64,000 nt of DNA from Mesorhizobium sp. Z1-4 (GTDB lineage: Bacteria > Pseudomonadota > Alphaproteobacteria > Rhizobiales > Rhizobiaceae): positions 1 to 64,000 of the forward strand of contig NZ_RCIO01000001.1 of NCBI RefSeq assembly GCF_004000235.1, read 5' to 3'. Below are positions 36,564 to 44,784 of this stretch, piece by piece. The notes beneath the pieces are model-generated. The model saw only the letters and a list, made by a program, of their open reading frames with translations, did no database searches and was not told where the DNA came from. A program made the position numbers and the translations under genes. How positions within the stretch are numbered: the first letter of the stretch is position 1; every line of letters starts with the position of its first letter.

Positions 36564-37159
36564 ATCTGGTCCCGGCGTTTCTCAATCACATTGGCCGCAC
36601 TCAGAACCACCCAAAGGGTCCGCAGCAGTATCCAGACATCGATCAGGATGCCCCATTTTTTCCAAAGCGCTACATAACGATTGTCGTGGACAATCTTCTG
36701 ATCCCAGTCGAGATCATTGCGACCGGTCACCTGTGCCAGGCCAGTTATTCCGGGTTTGACCTGGAAGCGTATCTTCATTGCCTCTGTATACTCTTCGATG
36801 GGCCCAAGCTCGTAGCTGACTGGCGGGCGCGGCCCCACCAGCGACATGGTTCCCTGAAGCACATTAAAAAGTTGGGGAAGCTCGTCGAGGCTGGTCATGC
36901 GAAGAAATTTGCCCACGCGCGTAACGCGCGGATCATCGTCGTAGCTAAAGAGCCCGGTTCCCATGGTCTCGGCTTTGTCAACCATCGAACGAAACTTCAG
37001 CATTGAAAAGAGCCTCAGTTCGCGTCCGACCCGCTTCTGCGCGAAAAAGACTGGCCCCGGGCTGTCTAGGCGAATTAGCAGCGCGATCAGCAGGAAAAGA
37101 GGACTGAACAGTATTAGCGCAATCAGGCCGCCAACCAGATCCATCAACCGTTTCAGCAC
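36560..37159 (-). CDS. Undecaprenyl-phosphate sugar-1-phosphate transferase
   Basis: 199 residues, the short monotopic form of the bacterial sugar transferase family (PglC/WcaJ C-terminal domain). One membrane-entering helix at about 8-30 is followed by SPGPVFFAQKRVGR, FSMLKFRSM, the catalytic DE in MTSLDELPQLFNVLQG, MSLVGPRPP and the late VKPGITGLAQVTGRNDL. It starts repeat-unit assembly by moving a sugar phosphate from a UDP sugar to undecaprenyl phosphate. The initial sugar is probably a product of the WbpM-type dehydratase or a simple hexose. It overlaps the neighbouring aminotransferase gene by seven bases. Confidence 0.9.
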   Translation of the reverse strand: MLKRLMDLVGGLIALILFSPLFLLIALLIRLDSPGPVFFAQKRVGRELRLFSMLKFRSMVDKAETMGTGLFSYDDDPRVTRVGKFLRMTSLDELPQLFNVLQGTMSLVGPRPPVSYELGPIEEYTEAMKIRFQVKPGITGLAQVTGRNDLDWDQKIVHDNRYVALWKKWGILIDVWILLRTLWVVLSAANVIEKRRDQI

Positions 37160-38058
37160 GCCGTGGCCCAGTCAACGAACCGCGGATCACGGCCATCGGC
37201 GGCAGTGTAGTAGAGTTCCAACATGCGGCGCGACAGCGGGCCCATTCGGCCACTGCCGACAATAAGTCCGTCGATTGTCGTCAGCGGTGTAATCTCAGCC
37301 GCGCTGCCGCAGAGAAAAATCTCGTCGGCAAGCAGCAGTTCAGTGCGGTCGATACTGCGTACATCTGCCGTTATGCCTTCAGCCGCAGCGAGCTTCAGGA
37401 GACTGTCGCGCGTTATGCTTTCCAGGATTGAGTCACTGATCGTCGGCGTCACCAGCATGCCGTCGCGAACCAAAAAGAGACAAGCTCCCGCCCCCTCGGC
37501 CACCCGCCCGTGCTGGTCCAGAAAGATCGGCAAATCGCAGCCCTTGCGTTGTGCATCGAGTACGCCATAGCGGCCGTTGATGTAGTTTGCGCCAGTTTTG
37601 ATCCGGGGAGGCATGGACTGATCACTGATGCGCCGCCAACTGGATACGCAGGCGCTCTTACCACTGTCGTCGTTCACGTCGCGGCGTGGCCGCGAGACCG
37701 GGGCGATGAACATATCGACGGGGCCGAGACTGTGCCACGTTCCGGTTCCATCGACGAAGATCGTCACGCGCAGCGCTATGTCATCATTATAGTCATTTGC
37801 GGCTATAGCCGCGGCGATGTTGCTGGCAATTTCGGCAGAACAATAGGGACTCTCGATGCCGATCATACGGCAAGACTGGAATAGCCGCTTCAGATGTTCA
37901 TTCAGACGGAAGATGCGTAGAACGCCATCGCTTCCGCGATAGGCGCGAATGCCTTCGAAGACGTTCAATCCGAATTGTGCTGTCGGGGACAGAACATTTA
38001 CCCGTGCCTCCTCGGAGGGAACCAAAGAGCCCTTAAACCAGATGATTTGCTGGGCCAT
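37153..38058 (-). CDS. Class IV aminotransferase (branched-chain type)
   Basis: 301 residues with GGAGG six bases before ATG 38058. A fold-type IV PLP enzyme resembling IlvE: FEGIRAYRGSDG near 35-46, and the PLP lysine in PRIKTGANY. The conserved EGxGxN-x-F motif is changed to EGAGACLF, and the helix following the lysine also differs from housekeeping IlvE. It is therefore more likely a specialised transaminase or lyase than a valine/leucine enzyme. Its neighbours (decarboxylase, aldolase, oxidoreductase) point to an amino-acid-type building block for the polysaccharide. Confidence 0.78.
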   Translation of the reverse strand: MAQQIIWFKGSLVPSEEARVNVLSPTAQFGLNVFEGIRAYRGSDGVLRIFRLNEHLKRLFQSCRMIGIESPYCSAEIASNIAAAIAANDYNDDIALRVTIFVDGTGTWHSLGPVDMFIAPVSRPRRDVNDDSGKSACVSSWRRISDQSMPPRIKTGANYINGRYGVLDAQRKGCDLPIFLDQHGRVAEGAGACLFLVRDGMLVTPTISDSILESITRDSLLKLAAAEGITADVRSIDRTELLLADEIFLCGSAAEITPLTTIDGLIVGSGRMGPLSRRMLELYYTAADGRDPRFVDWATAC

Positions 38059-39271
38059 CTACATCCTCCGGTGTTGCTAACGAACTCTCGGCCAAGGGCA
38101 TATCAGGTGGTAGCCATCGCGGAGACCGAGGTGCACGGTTGCGCAGCCAATTTGCAATCCCAGCGGCCAAGTTTCCGGACGTATGATAGGTAATTACCCC
38201 GTCGGCAAGCTCACCTTCTGGCAATAGGTCGATATTTTGCATGGCGACGCATTCCACTGCGCCTATCTGACGGAAAGGCGCTCCCGGACGCCGTATCGCG
38301 GTTAGGTCCAGAGCCTCTTCCAGCGCACTATTCAGTTCGCGTTTGTTGGCTCGCCGTTCAAATTGCAGCTCAACAAGAAATCGCTTGATGCCGGCTTCTG
38401 ACTTGTCGACTGGAGGCATCGTATCCACACGCGAAACCCGGCGCAGTGGCCAGCGCCGCCATATGCCAACGTAGCATTGGTGTGTCAGGATGTCCGCTTC
38501 CGCAAGTTCGACAACTACGGCCAGCCGTAAGTCGGGCCGCGCCTTTGCGGCAACCCACCCGGTTCCTGCCTGATCGGGGCGAAGCCCCACAGAAGTGGTG
38601 GCATGTACGGCAGACACCAAAAGAGTGCGCCTCTCGGAATCAGTGACCCTCCATCGATTTCCGTCGCGATGAATGGCTGTAACTTCCCGCCTCTCGAAAT
38701 CGGCTCCAGCGCGTATAGCGCGTTCGTAGAGGCGCGTGAGGAAATCTACGTAACCGAAACGAGGTCCACGCATTTTGGGACAGCCGCGTAGATAGCCGAT
38801 CTGGAAGCGCAGAAGATTGGCGAGCTTAATGCGATTGTTCAGATATTCGTTCCTGGCAGATCTCCGACCAAGGACCGTTTTCAAACCGTGAACAGCGACT
38901 CCGGCCGTCATCCGCAACGCCGCGAGTAAGAGGAGCGGGCGGTTGAAGTAGGGCAATAGCCGACCGTTGCGCCCAACCCGCATTGGTTGTTCCCGCAAGG
39001 TCTCGAAAGGAACCCCAGCCGCGGCTTCCAAGCATTCATAAACACCTGGAAAGGCCTCGATCACATGGCAAGCGATTTCGGTAGCGACATCGGATCGCTT
39101 TGAATCGTCCTTTATGATTGCTGTTTGCCAAGCGCCCCCGCGCACCGCATCCCGGTCGACGATCAGAACCCGCCGCCCTTCTACCGCAAGCAGTTGAGCC
39201 AACATGAGCATCAGCGGGCTGGTACCTACGACTAGGTCGTCCCACCTCTCCTGGGCGATCTTATCCGGCAT
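38033..39271 (-). CDS. FAD/NAD(P)-binding oxidoreductase-like protein
   Basis: 412 residues from ATG 39271. The N terminus is a Rossmann dinucleotide-binding segment: DDLVVGTSPLMLMLAQLLAVEGRRVLIVDRD, followed by GGAWQT. The glycine pattern (GTSPLML) departs from the classic GxGxxG, though the strand-helix-strand and terminal acidic residue are kept, as in UDP-galactopyranose mutase-like or amine-oxidase-like flavoproteins. The rest is unlike any family I can name. No signal peptide. It overlaps both neighbours (26 and 11 bases), so it belongs tightly to the module of aminotransferase, decarboxylase and aldolase. Confidence 0.6.
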   Translation of the reverse strand: MPDKIAQERWDDLVVGTSPLMLMLAQLLAVEGRRVLIVDRDAVRGGAWQTAIIKDDSKRSDVATEIACHVIEAFPGVYECLEAAAGVPFETLREQPMRVGRNGRLLPYFNRPLLLLAALRMTAGVAVHGLKTVLGRRSARNEYLNNRIKLANLLRFQIGYLRGCPKMRGPRFGYVDFLTRLYERAIRAGADFERREVTAIHRDGNRWRVTDSERRTLLVSAVHATTSVGLRPDQAGTGWVAAKARPDLRLAVVVELAEADILTHQCYVGIWRRWPLRRVSRVDTMPPVDKSEAGIKRFLVELQFERRANKRELNSALEEALDLTAIRRPGAPFRQIGAVECVAMQNIDLLPEGELADGVITYHTSGNLAAGIANWLRNRAPRSPRWLPPDMPLAESSLATPEDVDGPANHLV

Positions 39272-39974
39272 CTCCCGGCTCCGTTCGCAATGTCTCAGAG
39301 CGCGCGACCAGCCAGGTGTCCGCGTTATACCGCCCCTTGCGCCGCTCCAGAATCTCATAACCGAAATGTGCGAGCCTTTGGGCTTCGGCAGGATCCACGT
39401 AAATCAGCAGGTGCGGATGATCGCGAAGCGCATTCAAAACATGGCCAAGCGTTTCGCCCTGAAACGAGTTATAGAGGTAGATGATCGACAAATCGCCGGC
39501 TGTGTATTCCCGAATATTTGTCGCGCTGTCTGCGGCTACTTGAACCTCGTTGGGCTGGAAGCCACAGGCTCGGACATTGGCTTTTGCCAAGTCCGCAAGG
39601 TCGGAATCATACTCGATTCCAACGGGCGGATGTTGGACCATTCGCGCGTAGTTCAACGCATAAACAAGCAGGGCTTTGCCTTTTCCGCAACCGAGATCTA
39701 GGAACTGCGCCTGTCTGAAACGGGCCGAACCAAGAATTTGCTCAGCCAATGCAACACTCTGGCGGGTCACGGTCGTAAAGGAAGCAACGTACAGCAGGCC
39801 ATCCGCTGCATCAGTGCCAGCCTCAACCAAATCCTGGTCTTGCTTCGGGACGCGAGCGCTTGTGCGCGTACGGTGCCTCAGATCGAACCAGACCGATTCA
39901 CGGAAATAGATGAAAAAGAACGACAAGCCGCGCCGGCGTAAAATACTCAGTGCATAGAACAGTTTTGCAACCAT
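39261..39974 (-). CDS. SAM-dependent methyltransferase
   Basis: 237 residues from ATG 39974, with GAAGGA upstream; the open frame reaches 40040 into the preceding gene. The SAM-binding motif I is FLDLGCGKGKALLVYAL near residues 93-109, with the acidic end of strand 2 at GIEYDSDLADLAKAN and a motif IV-like IIYLYNSFQGE. The N-terminal hydrophobic/basic stretch (FYALSILRRRGLSFFFIYF) may attach it to the membrane. It may methylate a sugar or the amino-acid-type side group of the repeat. The substrate cannot be predicted. Confidence 0.75.
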   Translation of the reverse strand: MVAKLFYALSILRRRGLSFFFIYFRESVWFDLRHRTRTSARVPKQDQDLVEAGTDAADGLLYVASFTTVTRQSVALAEQILGSARFRQAQFLDLGCGKGKALLVYALNYARMVQHPPVGIEYDSDLADLAKANVRACGFQPNEVQVAADSATNIREYTAGDLSIIYLYNSFQGETLGHVLNALRDHPHLLIYVDPAEAQRLAHFGYEILERRKGRYNADTWLVARSETLRTEPGDAG

Positions 39975-40014
39975 CTCATATCGTCCTTCGCGGCATCGGC
40001 TGCCCGGTTCGTTC

Positions 40015-41235
40015 TTATTGTGGGAAAAGTCTCGCTGCAATCGAGGCTGCCAGCGCGCCGTACTCCATACTGCCGCAGGCTACCCGGTGACCGATTTCCC
40101 CTAAGCGCTGGCGTTGAACGGGGCTCATGTCTGCCAATCGTTCCGCGGCGGCCGCGACGGCTGCACCGTCCCCTGCTGGTACGCTAAGTCCAAAGCCCGC
40201 CGCCGCAACGGGATCTCCCCGGCCCGAATAAGCATGCAAAACGGGCAGACCGGCATACATGTAGTCGACCAATTTGTTTGGTGAGATGCCAAAATCATAG
40301 AGCGGCGACGCATGCCAGCCCAGATAAGCTGCATCGAAACGTGCGAGAGCCGACTGGACCTGGCGCTTCGGCACAGCATCGACAAACGAAACGGCATCAA
40401 GCTTTTCAGATGCAACGCGCTTGATGAGCGCGTTCCGCGCCTGCCCCTGTCCGACAATTCGGATAGCAATGTCAGGCCTATGGCGCAGCCGCGCCGCCGC
40501 ATCAAGCAGCGTGTCGATGCAATTTGCTGTGCCTATCGTTCCTACATAACCAAGGACGAACTTGTCTCTCGGCAGATCTTGTTCAACGTCTTTTGGCAGG
40601 GGATCCGGGTCCGCCAGCTCTGCATCACTAAATCCGTTGGGAACATGCAGAAACTTGGCCGGGTCGAGGCCTCGCGCCCGCATGTGTTCAGAGGCGTTTG
40701 AGAGGGGTGAAATGGCTACATCCGCTTGGCGATACGCCTGATCTTCTATCCATTGCATATATCGGATCGCTGGATGCGACGGAGCATACCCGCCAAGCTG
40801 GCAAAGTGTCAGTGGCCAGATGTCGCGCACTTCGAAAGCCAGTCGAGCTCGATGGCACTGCGCCAATCGCGCCGCTCCCCGGAACGGTATCAGCGAGGGA
40901 GACGAATAGAACACTGCGTCAGGAGCATGTGGCAACATACGGCTTAATTGCCGGAGCCGCACGTTGAACAGGAACCAGTTCAGAATGCGCTTGCGATCAT
41001 GAGCATGCTCATAGTCCATGACCGGTAAGCGCACGAATGTGTAGCCATCTACGGGCTCCAGCTCCGGCGCCTGGGACGCTTCCCCGCGGTCTATCAGGTA
41101 GTGATGCCAGCGCGCCGCGATCAGATAGACGCGAAACCCTAGAGCAGCGAACTCGCGCGCGAGATGGTGCGTCCTGCCTCCAAGACCGTTATTTGGGGTC
41201 GAGGCATACTGGTTGATCATCCATATTGTTTTCAC
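40015..41235 (-). CDS. Family 4 glycosyltransferase (WbuB-like)
   Basis: 406 residues, GT-B fold. N-terminal domain starts MKTIWMINQYASTPNNGLGGRTHHLA, typical of the WbuB/WbnK group that transfers 6-deoxy-N-acetyl sugars such as FucNAc. The C-terminal donor domain shows VLGYVGTIG, VGQGQ and the E-x7-type segment YDFGISPNKLVDYMYAGLPVL (Glu replaced by other residues in part). It would extend the lipid-linked repeat. It overlaps the upstream glycosyltransferase gene by four bases (ATGA). Confidence 0.83.
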   Translation of the reverse strand: MKTIWMINQYASTPNNGLGGRTHHLAREFAALGFRVYLIAARWHHYLIDRGEASQAPELEPVDGYTFVRLPVMDYEHAHDRKRILNWFLFNVRLRQLSRMLPHAPDAVFYSSPSLIPFRGAARLAQCHRARLAFEVRDIWPLTLCQLGGYAPSHPAIRYMQWIEDQAYRQADVAISPLSNASEHMRARGLDPAKFLHVPNGFSDAELADPDPLPKDVEQDLPRDKFVLGYVGTIGTANCIDTLLDAAARLRHRPDIAIRIVGQGQARNALIKRVASEKLDAVSFVDAVPKRQVQSALARFDAAYLGWHASPLYDFGISPNKLVDYMYAGLPVLHAYSGRGDPVAAAGFGLSVPAGDGAAVAAAAERLADMSPVQRQRLGEIGHRVACGSMEYGALAASIAARLFPQ

Positions 41236-42374
41236 GATCGGAGCAGCCCGCCATATATGTCGAGGAGCTTAGATTTTTCAGTCGCCCAGTTCGGCGGCGA
41301 GAACGCCTCTAGTGCCGGTCGCTGACCGCGAATGTCGGCGACGTCCCATTCGTGGAGCACGGCCGAGATTACGTCAGCATCAGGTGCAGTCAGTCTGGCT
41401 GCCGGATACCCGGCAGCAAACCGTGCTAGTTCCGGTCCGGGACCGAGCAAAAGCGCCAAGCCTGCTGCGGCGTATTCGAAGACTTTGTTCGGCAAACAAT
41501 ACTGATAACTGAGCGATTGGCCGTCTGGGACAAAGACACCAACATCCGCACCGCTCAGGAACGCAACCAATTCTGAACTTGGCACCGCTGGGTGAATATG
41601 CACGTTGGGCAGATTTTCTGCGCGCGAACGCAACTCGCTCTCAAGCGGTCCATAGCCCACAAGGACCAAATGCCGGTCTCTCGGCGCTGCAAGGAAAGCA
41701 TCAATTAACTGGATGAGCCCCCGACCACCGCCGAACGCACCACAATAAGCATAGACGAGATCGCTTTTGGACAAGCCCAGATCTTCGCGCAACGAACGGG
41801 CAGTAGAACCCATATGCCCCAGTTCAGGTACGTTGCGCAGCGTCGATACAGCGAGGTTCGGGTATGTTGCGGCATACCAGTCCCGAATAGTGTCGCTCAC
41901 AGCGAGAGTGTGATCGACTTGGCGGACAAAATGCCCTTCGAGTACACGGGCGGCCCAGCGAACTGGACCTGCCCAACCCTGCCGTTCGCTTTCGAGCTCA
42001 TGCGCATCATAGATCAATGGCGCGCCAGTTCGGCGCGCAAGCATCGCCGCGCCTGGAAGAGAAGCCAGACTATGAGCGGTGACAAGGCCAATCTCCTGTC
42101 CATTGAGCATGTTTTGGAACGCCTGCCACCAACGTGGCAGCGAAAGAGCACGTTTCAAGCGCGGGCTGCCCGGGCGGCTAGGCTCGGGACCGATGCGTCG
42201 CACCGTCTGACCAGGTCCAATTTCCTCTATCTCAGGAAGTCCCGAGACGCGGTAGCCGGCGTAGATGATTTGGTCCGCAAAGCCGTGCTCCAATGCTGCG
42301 GTACCCGCGCGCCAGGCGCGGCTTTCGTGTGTCCAGTCACAATAATAGAGATGCAGATGGTAGCGAGGCATCAC
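41232..42374 (-). CDS. Family 4 glycosyltransferase
   Basis: 380 residues, GT-B fold. The first half shows the acceptor-domain pattern with YDAHELESERQGW, shared with the glycosyltransferase at 43603 (LPHELETQRTGLGG). The donor domain has AYCGAFGGGRGL, LVLVGYGPLE and QYCLPNKVFEYAAAGLALL, the usual E-x-A nucleotide-sugar site. Similar motifs and gene order (each beside an amidotransferase gene) suggest that 41232 and 43603 arose by duplication of a glycosyltransferase-amidotransferase pair. Confidence 0.82.
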   Translation of the reverse strand: MMPRYHLHLYYCDWTHESRAWRAGTAALEHGFADQIIYAGYRVSGLPEIEEIGPGQTVRRIGPEPSRPGSPRLKRALSLPRWWQAFQNMLNGQEIGLVTAHSLASLPGAAMLARRTGAPLIYDAHELESERQGWAGPVRWAARVLEGHFVRQVDHTLAVSDTIRDWYAATYPNLAVSTLRNVPELGHMGSTARSLREDLGLSKSDLVYAYCGAFGGGRGLIQLIDAFLAAPRDRHLVLVGYGPLESELRSRAENLPNVHIHPAVPSSELVAFLSGADVGVFVPDGQSLSYQYCLPNKVFEYAAAGLALLLGPGPELARFAAGYPAARLTAPDADVISAVLHEWDVADIRGQRPALEAFSPPNWATEKSKLLDIYGGLLRS

Positions 42375-43586
42375 CTATCGCCCGGCCTGTCGGATTGTGC
42401 TAAGCTTGGAAAGGGAAAACTCGCCCTTTGCGATGTAACGCGCAATTTGCACCGGCAGCGAAGACTGATTGAACATCCACTGTGCGTTCCGGAATTCAGT
42501 GTGCGCCCGGGGGGGCGCCATAATCAAGGCCTCCAGCTCATCTGCGCTGAAACCGAGTTTCTTGGCCACGTATTCGAGCTCTTCGCGCGCCTCATTACCT
42601 TCATAGAGCGGCTCGGCGATCTTCCTCAGTGCGTCGTCGCGTGTCATTTCTCCGGCCACGATCAGGCTAGAATAATGCCCGACCCGCTTATCGATACCGA
42701 ATTTGCGCGGAAGGTAATATTCTTGGAAGAATCGGGTGAATCGATTTTCTCCATGCTTTCGTGGATATGGGCGCCAATCGAATAGCGCCTTCATCTCTTC
42801 AACCGCCTCCGTCTTGTTATAATCCAGGTAGTTCAGGATGGGCAGCGTCTTGATACGACGGATGAAGAGATAATTGAAGAACTGCCACGGCATCATATAG
42901 GGGTAGCTCTTTAGTGGCACACTGCCAAAGGCACGGTGCACAGCGCGCAGGTTGACACCATCGCGCTTATCATAGGCCCACGCTGCCGGCATGGTGGATT
43001 CTGTCGCGACATTGCCACCATGGATAACGGTTCCGATACGCATATCGTAGGCGGTCCGGAACATGATCGTGTTGATTGCATGATCGCTAACGCACTCGAG
43101 ATCCAGAAGCGAAGCGCGTATATATGCGCGCTGCAGATCCTTGATCTCTCCCCAATCGACCACATGGGTCATCAGGTCGATCCCAAGCCGTTTCACCAAG
43201 CGCTCGATATTGCTCACGGCCGTGTCAGTGTTCCATCCGTTATCTAGATGAATGGCAAGCGGTCGAAGTCCTAATTCGACCACGCGCGCGGCGACGAAAC
43301 TGCTGTCGACTCCGCCTGATAACCCAATCAGGCAATCGTAATCTCGCCCCCGACCTTCGGCTTTGATTCGGGCGACCAAAGCATCCAAACGCTGTCGACC
43401 GTCCTCTCCGTGGAAAACCTCATGCTCGAGCCTCCACAGCGACTTGCGCGCGAAATTGCAAACCCCGTCCTCGTCGAAGCTGATCCCTGGCGCGGTGTCA
43501 TCGAAAATCGTCATCGCGCACATGCGGCGGTTATGCCCTGGGCGCGCAATCCGTGCTGCCTGTTTCGGCCCGTTAATCTGTGACAT
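42375..43586 (-). CDS. N-acetyl sugar amidotransferase, copy 1 (WbpG/PseA-like)
   Basis: 403 residues. A PP-loop ATP pyrophosphatase with SGGVDSS at 90-96, which activates an N-acetyl group for replacement of oxygen by ammonia, giving an acetamidino sugar. It is about one third to one half identical by eye to copy 2 at 44785 (shared EIKDLQRAYIRASLLDLEC-like and HGGNVATESTMP-like blocks). The N-terminal zinc-ribbon has lost two of the four cysteines: only Cys23 and Cys43 remain, with Arg20 and Ala46 where copy 2 has Cys20 and Cys43. It may be specialised, may depend on copy 2, or may be decaying. Confidence 0.85.
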   Translation of the reverse strand: MSQINGPKQAARIARPGHNRRMCAMTIFDDTAPGISFDEDGVCNFARKSLWRLEHEVFHGEDGRQRLDALVARIKAEGRGRDYDCLIGLSGGVDSSFVAARVVELGLRPLAIHLDNGWNTDTAVSNIERLVKRLGIDLMTHVVDWGEIKDLQRAYIRASLLDLECVSDHAINTIMFRTAYDMRIGTVIHGGNVATESTMPAAWAYDKRDGVNLRAVHRAFGSVPLKSYPYMMPWQFFNYLFIRRIKTLPILNYLDYNKTEAVEEMKALFDWRPYPRKHGENRFTRFFQEYYLPRKFGIDKRVGHYSSLIVAGEMTRDDALRKIAEPLYEGNEAREELEYVAKKLGFSADELEALIMAPPRAHTEFRNAQWMFNQSSLPVQIARYIAKGEFSLSKLSTIRQAGR

Positions 43587-43602
43587 CCCTCAGGCGCCTC
43601 TT

Positions 43603-44775
43603 TCAGCGATAAATATATGAAAAAAGGGCAGCGTCGGCTTCCCAAGTCGCCCGTTCGGCATAGTGCGCGACCCGCTCCCGCATAGCTTCGATGTTCTCCA
43701 GCGATACCGACTCGATAGTCGCGCGCGCATCCTGAAACCTAGTCACCCAGCCGATATCTGCCTCCTCGATAAGCTGAGCCAGATAGCTCAGATTGTCGCT
43801 GACCAGAACTGGAAGACCGGCATGGGCGTACTCATAGAACTTGTTGGGCAGCGCATACCGATAGCTAAGCGGTGCCGTCTCATTGATCCAGATACCGATA
43901 TCCGCGCCGGAAGAATATGACACGATCTGATCGGCTGGTACTGCAGGCTGAAAGTGGATATTTCTCACCGTCGCCGCAAAGGACCGTATCTCCTCCAGAA
44001 CTGCGTCCGTTCCGTAACCCATCAGAACCAGATGGCAACGGTCCCTGGGAAGATCTGCAAATATGTGCAGCAGTACATCGGTGCTGCGCTCGGGCCCAAG
44101 CACCCCCTGGTAGATAAAAACGGTAGCTGCTGACGGAATTGCAAAGCGGTCTCGAAACGCACCACTTTGGATAGGCTTGCGCATGACGGAAGCGGCTTCG
44201 GGAAGGTTGCGGATCACATGCACGTTGTCGCCGCCATATACCTGTCGGTACCAGTCGGCGATCGGGGGCGATACGGTGACGACATCACGCGCACGGCCAA
44301 TCAGCTGTCGCTCGATCCATATCTCCATCCGCTTGCGCAGACCGCCGAGACCCGTGCGCTGAGTTTCTAGCTCGTGTGGCAGATAGACGAGATGCGCGCC
44401 CGTAATCCGAGCCGCGATCCATGACAGCGGCAACAGGATCAAATTGTGACAGCTGACATGCGTTGGCTTGAGCCTACGTGCGCGCAGCAAAACAGAAGCC
44501 GCGTATTGCAACAAGCTCAGCGACGCGACCACTTGCCAGATGAAGCCTCGCCGGGTCAGAACCGACCAACCGCGGAGGCGACGCACCCAGGTGGGCACGC
44601 GCTGCACCTCCAGCCCTGAGGACAAGGTCTCACCCTCAGCCAACCCCTCAGCCCAAAGCCCTACCACAACCACGCGATCAAATATGCTACGCCCGAGTGT
44701 ATAGCGGGCCTCCTTGAAGAGGCGGGTTTCAGCTTCGATGTTCGAGGCGAAAATATGAAGGTTCAACCGTGTCAT
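43603..44775 (-). CDS. Family 4 glycosyltransferase
   Basis: 390 residues from ATG 44775. GT-B fold, close in layout to the glycosyltransferase at 41232: acceptor-side LVYLPHELETQRTGLGGLRKR and donor-side VFIYQGVLGPERSTDVLL, LVLMGYGTD and RYALPNKFYEYAHAGLPVL. It is sandwiched between the two amidotransferase genes, so it probably transfers an amidinated or related diamino-uronic sugar. No membrane anchor beyond a hydrophobic stretch near 80-100. Confidence 0.82.
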   Translation of the reverse strand: MTRLNLHIFASNIEAETRLFKEARYTLGRSIFDRVVVVGLWAEGLAEGETLSSGLEVQRVPTWVRRLRGWSVLTRRGFIWQVVASLSLLQYAASVLLRARRLKPTHVSCHNLILLPLSWIAARITGAHLVYLPHELETQRTGLGGLRKRMEIWIERQLIGRARDVVTVSPPIADWYRQVYGGDNVHVIRNLPEAASVMRKPIQSGAFRDRFAIPSAATVFIYQGVLGPERSTDVLLHIFADLPRDRCHLVLMGYGTDAVLEEIRSFAATVRNIHFQPAVPADQIVSYSSGADIGIWINETAPLSYRYALPNKFYEYAHAGLPVLVSDNLSYLAQLIEEADIGWVTRFQDARATIESVSLENIEAMRERVAHYAERATWEADAALFSYIYR

Positions 44776-44784
44776 CAAAGTCGG

